In this document: piece by piece, positions 8,956 to 16,687 of the stretch
Layout: each line of letters begins with the position of its first letter
How positions within the stretch are numbered: the first letter of the stretch is position 1
NCBI GenBank assembly: GCA_965205045.1
Contig: OZ242031.1
Coordinates: forward strand, 682,001 to 746,000
Reading direction: 5' to 3'
DNA from: UBA6522 sp965205045
Lineage (GTDB): Bacteria > Pseudomonadota > Gammaproteobacteria > Steroidobacterales > Rariloculaceae
DNA: 64,000 nucleotides
The notes under the pieces: generated by a model
Told to the model about the DNA's origin: nothing
The model's input: only the letters and a program-made list of their open reading frames with translations
Databases searched by the model: none
Program-made: the position numbers and the translations under genes

Positions 8956-9275
8956 TGGACAGTTTGACGCAGACCCATGTCGCTGCGCTGCGCTGGACGA
9001 TCCTGCGCACGCTCAAGGTCGGAGGCCACTTGGGCGCCACGGAAAAGATGTGCCTGGACGTCGCCCGCGGCGAGTATCTGGGCGTCACCGCCGATCGGGT
9101 GCGCACGGAGTTCGATTACCTGGAGTCGCGCGGGTTGATCCGGATCGAGCGCTCGGAGGTCCGCGCGTGGCGCGCCAAGCTGACCCGCCACGGCCGCGAC
9201 GTGGTGGACTACGAGGTGGACGTGGAGCCGGGCATCACCCGCCCGCCATTCGTCGATCGGCACTGCGGCGGGTGA
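8955..9275 (+). CDS. Mu gp26-like (VpaChn25-type) winged-helix phage protein
   Basis: 106 residues from the ATG at 8955, overlapping the preceding stop. The pattern HVAALRWTILRTLKVGG, then GVTADRVRTEFDYLESRGLI and RAWRAKLTRHGRDVV is a winged-helix fold (helix, helix, wing). It ends in a short basic/Pro tail (VEPGITRPPF). This is the small phage protein that regularly sits between gp25- and gp27-like genes in Mu-type phages, with unknown function and possibly a packaging accessory role. The interrupted DUF499 frame happens to be in register with this gene and runs through it, which is coincidental. Confidence 0.7.
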   Translation: MDSLTQTHVAALRWTILRTLKVGGHLGATEKMCLDVARGEYLGVTADRVRTEFDYLESRGLIRIERSEVRAWRAKLTRHGRDVVDYEVDVEPGITRPPFVDRHCGG

Positions 9276-9276
9276 C

Positions 9277-9798
9277 ATGCCCGCGCGGTCGAAGGTCGCG
9301 TCGCTGCCCGGGGACGTCCGCGACGAGCTTGGGCGGCGCCTCGTGGCGGGCGGCTTCGGCGGCTACCGCGAGCTGGTGGAATGGATCGAGTCGCGGGGCT
9401 TCCGCATATCGCTGTCCTCGCTGCACCGCCACGGCCAGAAGCTGGAGGAGCGGATCGAGGCGCTCCGGCTCTCGACGGACATGGCGCAGGCCATGCGCGC
9501 CGCGGTGGACGATGACGACGGCGCGTTCTCCGAGATCACGCTGCGCATGATCCAGGAGCGGATCTTCAACATCATGCTGGAGGCCGAGGACGAATCGGAC
9601 ATCAAGGCGCTGTCGGGCGCGGCCCGGTCGGTGGCCGACGCCGCACTGGCCGGCAAGCGGCTGCGCGAGGAGCGTCGCAAGGCGGCGGAGGAGCTGGACA
9701 GGATGCTGGCGGCGGAGGAGGAAACGGCCCAGGGCAAGGACCCGCGGGAGGTCCTGCGCAGGATCCGGCGCGAGGTCTACGGGATCGTCGATGGCTGA
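9277..9798 (+). CDS. DUF3486 small terminase subunit-like protein (Mu gp27)
   Basis: 173 residues. The N-terminal DNA-binding section contains LPGDVRDELGRRLVAGGFGG, then LVEWIESRGFRISLSSLHRHG (an HTH-like module). A long helical region with EEERRKAAEELDRML-type charge patterning and a basic tail follow. This matches DUF3486, regarded as the small terminase subunit of Mu-like phages, which recognises packaging sites and partners with the large terminase. It overlaps the terminase gene by 8 bp, so translation is coupled. Typical family length is 170-190 residues, so the gene looks intact. Confidence 0.82.
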   Translation: MPARSKVASLPGDVRDELGRRLVAGGFGGYRELVEWIESRGFRISLSSLHRHGQKLEERIEALRLSTDMAQAMRAAVDDDDGAFSEITLRMIQERIFNIMLEAEDESDIKALSGAARSVADAALAGKRLREERRKAAEELDRMLAAEEETAQGKDPREVLRRIRREVYGIVDG

Positions 9799-11179
9799 TG
9801 CATATCCCTCGCCCGCGGTCCCGCTGTACGACTACCAGCAGGCGTGGATGGCGGACCGGTCGCGGTTCAAGATCGGCAAATGGTCGCGCCAGTGCGGCAA
9901 GACGTTCGTGTGCACGCTGGAGATCGTCGACGACATGATGCAGGCCCTGGCCGAGGGACGCGCATCGCCCTGGGTGGTGCTGTCGCGCGGAGACCGCCAG
10001 GCGCGCGAGGCGATGCGCGCCGGCATCCAGACGCACGCGAAGGCGTACGGGATGTACCTGGAGGAGTCCGAGTACGAAATCGACATCGGCGGCCAGCGCC
10101 ACCTGGCCAACGAATGGGACGCGGGCGGCGGCAACATCGTCACGGCGCTGCCGGCCAATCCGGACACGGCGCGGGGCTACTCGCGCAATGTCTACCTGGA
10201 CGAATTCGCCCTGCACCGCGACAGCCGGGAGATCTGGGGGGCGCTGTTCCCGACCATCACCCGGGGCTGGAAGATCCGGATCACGTCGACGCCGCGCGGG
10301 AAGGAGGGGAAATTCTACGAGCTCATGACGTCGAGCGGCCCGTGGTCGAAGCACGCGATCGACATCCATCGCGCGGTCCGCGGCGGGTTGCCGGTCGACG
10401 CCGGGGAGCTGCGGGCGGGGCTGGCGGACGAGGACCTGTGGCGGCAGGAGTATCTGTGCGAGTGGCTGGACGAGGCCAGCGCCTGGCTGCCCTACACGCT
10501 CATCGACGCCTGCGAGAGCGCGGAGGCCGGGAAGCCGGAGCTGTACGGCGGCGGCCTGTCCTACATCGGCAACGACATCGGCCGGCGCCGCCACCTGTGG
10601 TGCGCGGTGGCCGCGGAGATGGTCGGTGACGTGGCCTGGACGCGGGAGGTCGCCACGCTCAGGGGCGCGACGTTCAAGCGGCAGGACGAGCGGCTGGACG
10701 AGATGGTCGGCCGGTACCGCCTGCTGCGCCTGGCCATGGACCAGACGGGCATGGGCGAGAAGCCGGTCGAGGACGCGCAGGGCCGCTACGGCGCCAGCCG
10801 CGTGGAGGGCGTGCTGTTTTCCCCGGCGTCGAAGCTGGACATGGCGACCAGCCTGAAGGAGCGGTTCGAGGAGCGCAGGATACGGATACCGGCCGGCGAT
10901 TCGGTGTTGCGCGCGGATCTGCATTCGGTGCGGAAGATCGCGGGTCCGACCGGCCAGGTCCGCTTGCTGGCGGACGAAACCGACGACGGCCACGCGGACC
11001 GGTTCTGGGCTTTCGCGCTGATGGCGGGCGCGGCGTCCTCCGGGTCCGGGCCGGTCGAGGGGCTGGCCGGGGACGCGCGCGAGGCGGACGGGGCTTTCGC
11101 CGGCGGGCGGCGCGAGGCGGTCGACTACGGGCTGGGCGTGGCGCATGGCGACTCCGCGGGCATGGGAGGGTTCCACTGA
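9791..11179 (+). CDS. Large terminase subunit (Mu gp28-like)
   Basis: 462 residues. The ATPase Walker A variant SRQCGKT is at 32-38 and Walker B VYLDEF at 134-139. Motifs ITSTPRGKEGKFYEL and IGNDIGRR follow; the latter probably starts the RNase H-like nuclease domain, with a later acidic pair in RLAMDQTGMGEKPVED. This is the packaging motor that cuts and translocates phage DNA into the head. It overlaps gp27 upstream and shares one base with the portal gene downstream. Length is only slightly below the usual 480-550 and no motif is missing, so the enzyme looks intact despite the fragmentary element. Confidence 0.88.
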   Translation: MADAYPSPAVPLYDYQQAWMADRSRFKIGKWSRQCGKTFVCTLEIVDDMMQALAEGRASPWVVLSRGDRQAREAMRAGIQTHAKAYGMYLEESEYEIDIGGQRHLANEWDAGGGNIVTALPANPDTARGYSRNVYLDEFALHRDSREIWGALFPTITRGWKIRITSTPRGKEGKFYELMTSSGPWSKHAIDIHRAVRGGLPVDAGELRAGLADEDLWRQEYLCEWLDEASAWLPYTLIDACESAEAGKPELYGGGLSYIGNDIGRRRHLWCAVAAEMVGDVAWTREVATLRGATFKRQDERLDEMVGRYRLLRLAMDQTGMGEKPVEDAQGRYGASRVEGVLFSPASKLDMATSLKERFEERRIRIPAGDSVLRADLHSVRKIAGPTGQVRLLADETDDGHADRFWAFALMAGAASSGSGPVEGLAGDAREADGAFAGGRREAVDYGLGVAHGDSAGMGGFH

Positions 11180-12786
11180 TGCGGTTTTCCTTGGCGAAGC
11201 TGCTGCGGCGCGAGACGCCGAAGACGCCGCCCGGCGGAGTGGTCGCGGGCTCCAGCGTCGGCACGATGCTGGCGCCGTATATCGGGGAGCTGCCCCTCGA
11301 TCCGAGGGCGTCCGCGCGGTACGCCCATACCGTGCTGGAGGATCAGACGCGCGCGCTGGAGACGTACCGCAACGTCCTGCGCGACGACAGGTGCCGGGCG
11401 GCGCTGGACCAGCGCCTGGACGCGGCGATCGCCAAGCCCTGGGAGGTCGAGCCCGGCGGCGATGGCGCCATCGACCAGGCCGCGGCCGAATCCTTGGAGG
11501 CGCAGCTCAAGGGGGTGTCCTTCGACGCGGTCTGCAGGCAACTCCTGCATGGGGTGTGGTACGGCTGGAGCGTGGCGGAGGCGATTTGGGAGCGCGGCGA
11601 TGCCGAGGTGATGCTCGAGGATCTGCGGGTGCGGTCCGCGGACCGCTTCACCTGGGACGCCGGCGGGGGTCTGTTGCTGCGTACGTACGCGCGGCCGCAG
11701 GGCGAGCCGGTACCGGAGGCGAAGTTCGTGGTGCTGGCGAGGCCGGGGGAACACGGCGACCTGCCGTTCTCGCCGGGGTTGGCCAGGTGGTGCTATTGGC
11801 TGGTGTGGCTGAAACGGCACGGCCTGAAATTCTGGGCCATCGCTCTGGAGAAGTTCGGGGCGCCCACGGCGAAGGGCGTCTATCGGAGGGGCGCGCTGCC
11901 GGAGGAAAAGGCAGATCTGCTCGACCTGGTCCAGTCGCTCGCCACCGGATCCGGCGTGGTGCATCCGGAGGATCAGGTGATCGAGCTGTTGGCGACGGCG
12001 CAGCGCACCGGCGGCAGCGGCGGGCTGGACTTCCAGGGGTTCATCGAATATCTGGACCGCGCGATCACGACGGTGATCCTGGGCCAGTCGTCGACGACCG
12101 ACCAGGGGCCGTGGCGGGGCACGGCGGAGGTCCAGAAGGACGTGCGCGACGAGACCGTGGCGAGCGACTGCCGGCTGCTCGACGCGGCGCTGAACTCGAC
12201 GGTGGCGCGGTGGTTGACGGAATGGAATTTCCCCGGGGCGGAGACACCGGTCATCCGCCACGACGCCGATCCGCAGGAGGATCTGGACGCGCGGGCCAAG
12301 CGGGAGGAAGTGGTGTCGCGCACCGCCGGGCTGCGGCCCACGGAACGGCACGTCCTGGACGTCTACGGCGGGGAATGGGAGGAGGCGCCCCGGCCAACTC
12401 CTGCGCCGGCGCCGGCGGAGGAAGAGGAGGGCGGGGAGGACGAGGAAACCCCGCCCGACGAGATGGCCGCGGCCCGCGGCGCCGCGCTTGTGCGCGCCCT
12501 GGCGGAGGCCGGCGCCGGCGGCGACGCGATCGACGGGGCCGTCGACGAGCTGCTCCGGGGCGAGGGTTGGGAGACCCTGATCGGCCCCGCCGTCGAGCCG
12601 GTGCTCGCCGAGGCGGCGGCGGCGCTGGAGCGCGGCGAGAGCATCGACGACTGGCGCGATCGCCTGCCGGACCTGTTCAGCCGCATGGACGATGCCGCCG
12701 TGGTGGAGACCCTGCGCCGCATGACATTTTCCGCGCACCTGTCCGGCGACGCGGGGTTGGGGGGCGATAACCCCAATGCATCATGA
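11179..12786 (+). CDS. DUF935 phage portal protein (Mu gp29-like)
   Basis: 535 residues. Typical DUF935 stretches include LRDDRCRAALDQRLDAAIAK near the N-terminus, VWYGWSVAEAIWE, LKFWAIALEKFGAPTAKG and VILGQSSTTDQGPW. The C-terminal quarter is a low-complexity linker rich in Pro, Ala and Glu followed by a helical region. DUF935 proteins form the dodecameric portal at the capsid vertex through which DNA enters and leaves. Its start overlaps the end of the terminase gene and its stop overlaps the next start by 4 bp. The gene appears complete. Confidence 0.88.
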   Translation: MRFSLAKLLRRETPKTPPGGVVAGSSVGTMLAPYIGELPLDPRASARYAHTVLEDQTRALETYRNVLRDDRCRAALDQRLDAAIAKPWEVEPGGDGAIDQAAAESLEAQLKGVSFDAVCRQLLHGVWYGWSVAEAIWERGDAEVMLEDLRVRSADRFTWDAGGGLLLRTYARPQGEPVPEAKFVVLARPGEHGDLPFSPGLARWCYWLVWLKRHGLKFWAIALEKFGAPTAKGVYRRGALPEEKADLLDLVQSLATGSGVVHPEDQVIELLATAQRTGGSGGLDFQGFIEYLDRAITTVILGQSSTTDQGPWRGTAEVQKDVRDETVASDCRLLDAALNSTVARWLTEWNFPGAETPVIRHDADPQEDLDARAKREEVVSRTAGLRPTERHVLDVYGGEWEEAPRPTPAPAPAEEEEGGEDEETPPDEMAAARGAALVRALAEAGAGGDAIDGAVDELLRGEGWETLIGPAVEPVLAEAAAALERGESIDDWRDRLPDLFSRMDDAAVVETLRRMTFSAHLSGDAGLGGDNPNAS

Positions 12787-13169
12787 ACACTAAACCCACA
12801 ATCGGGCCATTCACGCGGATCGCCGCGCTTATGCCGGAAAGCCATCTGGATTCTCCAATAACCGACCCGGAGGCTGAGGTTTATATCGTCGAGTGCGTGC
12901 GCGATGAAATGCGGGACAAGCTGTCGCTGTTGCGCCGCTGCGGCGTGGATCGAGTGATGGTGGATGTGGATCAGACGGCGTTTGCCGTGGTCAGCGAGGT
13001 GCTGAGCCGGGTCGGCCCGTGGGTGCTGGCCCGGCCCCCGCGCGAGCGGCACGGGCAAGGGCCCTACTGGCTTTCCTCATTGAAAAAGGGCCCGGCCCCC
13101 GCGCGAGCGGCACGGGCTGATACGGATCGCGGCTGCGCAGAATCGGCGGAGGTGACGAATTGTCCCTAA
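12783..13169 (+). CDS. Hypothetical protein; tail distorted by a duplicated segment
   Basis: 128 residues overlapping the portal stop by 4 bp. The first 80 residues look like a real globular protein (EVYIVECVRDEMRDKLSLL, then CGVDRVMVDVDQTAF). From about residue 82 the reading frame passes through two copies of a 29-bp GC-rich repeat and the 24-bp repeat, giving low-complexity Arg/Pro/Ala text. The native C-terminus has probably been lost to the insertion that starts here. No family recognised. In Mu-like phages the gp30 gene normally follows the portal directly. Confidence 0.4.
   Translation: MNTKPTIGPFTRIAALMPESHLDSPITDPEAEVYIVECVRDEMRDKLSLLRRCGVDRVMVDVDQTAFAVVSEVLSRVGPWVLARPPRERHGQGPYWLSSLKKGPAPARAARADTDRGCAESAEVTNCP
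13028..13117. repeat. 29-bp direct repeat, two copies (13028-13056, 13089-13117)
   Basis: The two copies begin GGCCCGGCCCCCGCGCGAGC and are identical over 29 bp with a 61-bp offset. They lie just left of the 24-bp repeat bordering the cargo segment and inside the 3' end of the preceding frame. This looks like a local slippage or repair duplication. Confidence 0.7.
13126..13149. repeat. 24-bp direct repeat, left copy
   Basis: The sequence begins ATCGCGGCTGCGCAGAATCG and matches 14195-14218 with one mismatch (C versus A at the fifth base). The copies lie 1,069 bp apart and bracket the two unassigned genes between the portal and the integrase tail, so they could be attachment-site remnants. Confidence 0.7.
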
Positions 13170-13179
13170 AGGGAGTCCG

Positions 13180-13590
13180 ATGAGCGGGGACCGCCGCTGT
13201 GCGTGGTGCGGCCGCTGGTGTCTGGACGCCGGTTACTCTCACGCCCCGCCCGGGCAGGACTGCAACACGGTCACGCCGGCAATGCTGGCCGGCGCCAGGA
13301 TGACCCTGGACGCCGAGACCAACGTCAACGGCGCGACGTTCGGTGTCGGCGTCCAGGGTCATCCGGCAAGAATCAAGGACTTCCAGCGCGAGTGGCGCCA
13401 GCGGCCCGGACTGCGGGCGCTGATTCACGTTGCGGATTCGGCGGATTTCAGCGGCCAGTCGAGCCCCTCGCGGCTGCTCGAGGCGCTGCAATGGATGGCC
13501 GCTTCGCCCGAGTGGCGGCGCGAGGAGGGCGGCCGCCTGGACGTCGGGTTCGTCTCGGCGCTGAACGAGCTGGAGGCGCTGCATGCCTAA
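13180..13590 (+). CDS. Hypothetical protein with N-terminal CxxC zinc-knuckle-like motif
   Basis: 136 residues, ATG with AAGGGAGT nearby as a ribosome-binding site. The N-terminus has CAWCGRWCLDAGYSH, a short Cys cluster that could bind zinc. The middle has IKDFQREWRQRPGLRALIHV and the C-terminus SRLLEALQWMAASPEW, helical and Trp-rich. The stop overlaps the next gene's start by 8 bp, so the two are probably co-translated. It lies inside the 24-bp-repeat-bounded segment. No family recognised; coding character is good, with codon usage like the phage genes. Confidence 0.5.
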   Translation: MSGDRRCAWCGRWCLDAGYSHAPPGQDCNTVTPAMLAGARMTLDAETNVNGATFGVGVQGHPARIKDFQREWRQRPGLRALIHVADSADFSGQSSPSRLLEALQWMAASPEWRREEGGRLDVGFVSALNELEALHA

Positions 13591-14167
13591 AGCCGCGGCC
13601 AAGATCGGGGTTCCCTACCATTCGTTCCTCCAGCGCGGCGAGACGCCGGATCAATTTCTCGACGGGATTCGCGCTGTCCAGGCCGAGACGCGGCGGCGCG
13701 CGCAGATTGACCGCGCGCCGGGCGGTCGCCCAGTCCGGACGCGCTACGGGGCGGCCGTGGAGACGCTCTACGCAGAGATGCTCGAGCGGGTCGGCGATGA
13801 CCCGCGGGAGTGCCTCGGCTGTGGCGCGCCGTACGAGGGGCATCCCACCAAGCGGTGGTGCCGCCCCGCCTGCCGGAAGCGCTTCGCGCGCGTCTGGCGG
13901 CGCGCGCACGGGCTCTGCACCGAGTGCGGCCATCCGGCGCACGCGGACGCACGGCTGTGCCCGGCCTGCCGGGAGCGGCATATTTTGGCCGGGTGGCGGC
14001 AGTCGAGTCGCGCGGCGGCGATCGACCGCCCCGCCGCGCGACGCGAGGCGGTCCAGCTGGTGCGCGCCGGCCGCCGCGTGAGTGAGGTGGCGCGGTCGAC
14101 GGGCCTGTCCAGGCGCACGGTGGCGCGCCTGGCGGCGGCAGACGAGGAGCGTAGGAGGCGGGCATGA
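13583..14167 (+). CDS. Zinc-ribbon plus helix-turn-helix DNA-binding protein (cargo)
   Basis: 194 residues. Two Cys clusters occur: CLGCGAP...WCRPAC (about 77-96) and LCTECGHPAH...LCPAC (about 111-129), each fit for a Zn ion. A C-terminal resolvase-like HTH follows, with REAVQLVRAGRRVSEVARST then GLSRRTVARLAA (about 154-184). The combination suggests a small DNA-binding regulator or recombination accessory. It overlaps the genes on both sides (8 bp upstream, 4 bp downstream). It lies between the 24-bp repeats, where Mu-like phages normally have no gene, and is best viewed as acquired cargo. Confidence 0.6.
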   Translation: MPKAAAKIGVPYHSFLQRGETPDQFLDGIRAVQAETRRRAQIDRAPGGRPVRTRYGAAVETLYAEMLERVGDDPRECLGCGAPYEGHPTKRWCRPACRKRFARVWRRAHGLCTECGHPAHADARLCPACRERHILAGWRQSSRAAAIDRPAARREAVQLVRAGRRVSEVARSTGLSRRTVARLAAADEERRRRA

Positions 14168-14194
14168 TCGGTGCGGCGAACCGAGCGCCACCTA

Positions 14195-14218
14195 ATCGAG
14201 GCTGCGCAGAATCGGCGG
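14195..14218. repeat. 24-bp direct repeat, right copy
   Basis: The partner of 13126-13149, with one mismatch. It is immediately followed by the tyrosine-recombinase tail. Both copies are read in the same frame (RGCAESA) by the open frames that cross them. Confidence 0.7.
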
Positions 14219-14436
14219 CCGTCCGCAAGGCCGCAGGTCTACCTGACGTGAGAATTCACGATTTGCGCCATACCTGGGCGAGCCACGCAGCAATGCACGG
14301 TATTCCCCTGCCGGTGCTGGCGCGTGTGTTGGGGCATAGCAGCGCCCGCATCACTGAGATTTATGCTCACGTCGCCGATGAGGCAGCGGCATCGGCAGCG
14401 ACGCGCGTCAGCGCCATGATCGCGGCGGCTGTCTAG
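14219..14436 (+). pseudogene. Tyrosine recombinase (phage integrase), C-terminal fragment
   Basis: The open frame starts at the ATG at 14164, but recombinase similarity begins right after the 24-bp repeat: VRKAAGLPDVRIHDLRHTWA, then LPVLARVLGHSSARITEIYAHV. This holds the HxLRHT box (His, Arg), the LGH His and the catalytic Tyr of IYAHV, the last third of a tyrosine integrase. The core-binding domain and the first catalytic Arg are missing, so it cannot act alone. Its abutment with the 24-bp repeat suggests that a lost integrative element once sat here and recombined at this site. Confidence 0.75.
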
Positions 14437-14471
14437 TTATGTATAGAAGCCCCGGGCGGAAGCGCTGATCC

Positions 14472-15920
14472 ATGGCCGAACCTGAACTTCTGAACCTGCC
14501 GCCCGCGGAGGCCGTCCGGCACTTTCGTGCGAAGGGGTTTCACGTCGGCTATGACTGGCGAGAGACCGACGCGGCCAAGCACCTGGTGTCCTTTACGGTG
14601 GCCAAGGCGATGCGCCTGGACATCCTGAAGGACATCCGCGCGTCCGTGGACCAGTCCATCGCCGGGGGCATGACCTTCGAGGAGTTCCAGAAGGAACTCG
14701 AGCCGCTGCTGCGCAAGAAGGGATGGTGGGGCGGAAGGCTCGGATCGACCCGGCGGCTGCGCATCATCTTCGACACCAACATCCGGATGGCCTACGCCAA
14801 GGGACGTTGGGAGATGATCGGGCGCCAGGCCGCGCGCGCGCCGTGGCTGCTGTACGACGCCGTGAACGACCGCCGGACCCGCCCGCACCATCTGGCCTGG
14901 GACGGCACGATCCTCCCGTGGGACCATCCCTGGTGGAAATCGCACTACCCGCCCAACGGCTGGCGCTGCCGGTGCCGGGTCGTCCAGCTCTCCGACGCCG
15001 ACCTGAAGGAATTCGGGCTCGCGCCATCGTCCGGACCGCCGAAGGGATCGGGCCGGACCCGGCCCTGGCTGAACAAGATCACCGGCGAGACGCTCGATGT
15101 CCCGGTCGGGATCGATCCGGGGTTCGGCCACAACGTCGGGTTGCTGAAACCCGCCCTGGAGGCCGGGAAGATGCTCGGCGGCAAGATCGCCTCGGCGCCG
15201 CCCGCCCTGGCGGCGGCGGCGAAGAAGCCCGAACTCGGCGACTGGATCGCCGGCGGCCGGAAAGCGCGCGAGGAGATGGTCGATGCCGCCGGGGGCGTGG
15301 AGGCAGCGGATTTCCCCGGGCGGTTCCGCCGCGACCTCCGCAGGCGGCTGCGCGGGGAGCGCGGCGCCGGCTCGGTGGCCGCCGAGATCGGCGCCGGGCC
15401 CGGCGGCGGCGCGACGGCCAAGCGGGTGCGCGGGGCGGCGCAGGAATTGCCGGCGTCCTGGGTGCGCGCGGGCAACGCGCTTCCGGTCAACGGCGTCAAG
15501 GGATCGAAGAGGGGCTTCTACGGTCCCGGCGGCGAACACGGGCCGGCCCGGGTCAGCGTGTCGAAGGACGCCGGCAACCCGCTGCACGAGTACTGCCACC
15601 ACATGCAGAGCGCGATGCCCGGGCTGCAGGCGGTCTTTCGAGACCTGCACCGCCGCCGCACCGCCGGCGAGAAGCGCGTCCAGGTCGGGGCCGGGACAAC
15701 CGAAAAAGGCCGCAAGGACGATTACATCCGGCCCTACAAGGGACGCGAATACAACGGAGTGTCAGGCTGGGGCAACGAGGAGCCCCTGGAAGTGCTGACG
15801 ATGACGATGCAGACGATCTTCCACCCAATCTGGGGGCAGGAGTATCTGCGCGACCTCGTGCGCGACGATCCGGAGCTCCTGGATTTGGCGCTGGGCGTGC
15901 TTTTCCATTACGATCCCTGA
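14472..15920 (+). CDS. MuF-like head morphogenesis protein with C-terminal HExxH metallopeptidase-like domain
   Basis: 482 residues. The N-terminal 210 match the Mu gp30/SPP1 gp7 (MuF) family: RLRIIFDTNIRMAYAKGRWE, then YDAVNDRRTRPHHLAWDG and PPNGWRCRCRVVQLSD. MuF proteins enter the head with the DNA. After an Ala/Lys/Gly-rich linker the C-terminal region has LHEYCHHMQ at 371-379 (HExxH at H372-H376) and a later EVLTMTMQTIF helix that could give the third zinc ligand. MuF proteins often carry C-terminal toxin-like enzyme domains, and this one looks like a zincin of that type. The ATG at 14472 follows the integrase fragment by 35 bp. The next gene starts directly after the stop. Confidence 0.8.
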   Translation: MAEPELLNLPPAEAVRHFRAKGFHVGYDWRETDAAKHLVSFTVAKAMRLDILKDIRASVDQSIAGGMTFEEFQKELEPLLRKKGWWGGRLGSTRRLRIIFDTNIRMAYAKGRWEMIGRQAARAPWLLYDAVNDRRTRPHHLAWDGTILPWDHPWWKSHYPPNGWRCRCRVVQLSDADLKEFGLAPSSGPPKGSGRTRPWLNKITGETLDVPVGIDPGFGHNVGLLKPALEAGKMLGGKIASAPPALAAAAKKPELGDWIAGGRKAREEMVDAAGGVEAADFPGRFRRDLRRRLRGERGAGSVAAEIGAGPGGGATAKRVRGAAQELPASWVRAGNALPVNGVKGSKRGFYGPGGEHGPARVSVSKDAGNPLHEYCHHMQSAMPGLQAVFRDLHRRRTAGEKRVQVGAGTTEKGRKDDYIRPYKGREYNGVSGWGNEEPLEVLTMTMQTIFHPIWGQEYLRDLVRDDPELLDLALGVLFHYDP

Positions 15921-16271
15921 ATGGCCGCGCACACCATCAGGATCCCCGACCGCATGCGCGGGCGCGAGTTGCGCACGATCGTCTGGGACGATGAGGCGGG
16001 GACCGTCGCGGGCGACCACTCCAAGGTCGGTTCCTTCCGCCGCGTGTTCGCCGCCGACAAGCCTGTCACCATCGGCGACGAGGGCGGCACCTGGGATCTC
16101 GTCGACCCCGCGCACGACCCGGTCGAGTTCCTCGCAATACTCCACATTGTTTACTGGCCGGCGCTAGACGAGCCGCTGCGCTCGACGCTGCCAGCGGTGT
16201 TCGACGGCGTGCAGTTGCCCCCGGCGGACCGCGGCGAGGTTTTGTACCGCGCGGACGGCTCCATTGCGTAG
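15921..16271 (+). CDS. Hypothetical protein after MuF; possible immunity or accessory protein
   Basis: 116 residues, ATG immediately after the MuF stop (zero spacing), so translation is coupled. The sequence is compact and acidic (RTIVWDDEAGTVAGDHSKVG, then DLVDPAHDPVEFLAILHIVY and YRADGSIA) with no signal peptide or membrane segment. It is not a known Mu structural gene, which here would be the gpG virion morphogenesis protein. Its position directly behind a MuF protein carrying an enzyme-like C-terminal domain makes an immunity protein or small partner conceivable, but that is inference from position only. Confidence 0.5.
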   Translation: MAAHTIRIPDRMRGRELRTIVWDDEAGTVAGDHSKVGSFRRVFAADKPVTIGDEGGTWDLVDPAHDPVEFLAILHIVYWPALDEPLRSTLPAVFDGVQLPPADRGEVLYRADGSIA

Positions 16272-16551
16272 CGTTGCCGCCGACTTCCTGGAGTTCGCAG
16301 TCGGCCAAGGCTCGCTTTCATCGCCGACCGTCCATCCCTTAACGCGGACGGCTCCATGATGGCCTGAGCGCCGGAACCGCTCCCGGCGGTCCAGCTGATC
16401 TGCTCTACATTGTGGAACGCCACGACGCCGCGGGTTTTCCCGCCGGTTCGAACCCCCCGTTCACGCCGGATTTTCCCGCCGGTCCACACCCCCCAACCCG
16501 CCCGCATCCCGCCGGTTTTCATGTCCGTTCAGGGTGTGCGGCCCCGCCGGA

Positions 16552-16571
16552 TTCCGCAAGACTTATGCGCG
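16552..16571 (+). repeat. Inner right-end repeat (R2-like transposase site)
   Basis: TTCCGCAAGACTTATGCGCG, identical to 16668-16687 and in the same orientation, 116 bp inside it. Tandemly oriented repeats near the right terminus are what MuA-type binding sites R1 and R2 look like. Confidence 0.65.
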
Positions 16572-16667
16572 CCCGCCGCACCGCCGTTGCAAGACCGTTG
16601 CAACCGTAACTGCTTATCCACGCTTGGTTTTTCCCACCTTGTTCCGCCTAGTCCCGGATAGTCCCGC

Positions 16668-16687
16668 TTCCGCAAGACTTATGCGCG
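16668..16687 (+). repeat. Outer right-end repeat (R1-like transposase site)
   Basis: An identical copy of the 20-bp repeat ending 6 bp from the element's terminal CA, about the offset seen for Mu R1. No copy was found by eye in the first few hundred bases of the left end. Confidence 0.65.

Noticed and set aside
7236..9275. A single 679-residue gene spanning the DUF499 start and the phage gp26-like gene
   Set aside because: The frame is open by chance through the element; similarity to DUF499 stops exactly at 8278, and the last 106 residues are an independent phage gene.
9602..12738. Two 520-540-residue minus-strand frames within the Mu-like block
   Set aside because: They are antisense to the terminase and portal genes, are Arg/Pro/Ala-rich and result from the high GC of the element.
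13126..14218. tRNA-derived attachment site
   Set aside because: The 24-bp repeat does not resemble a tRNA 3' end and no tRNA is adjacent.
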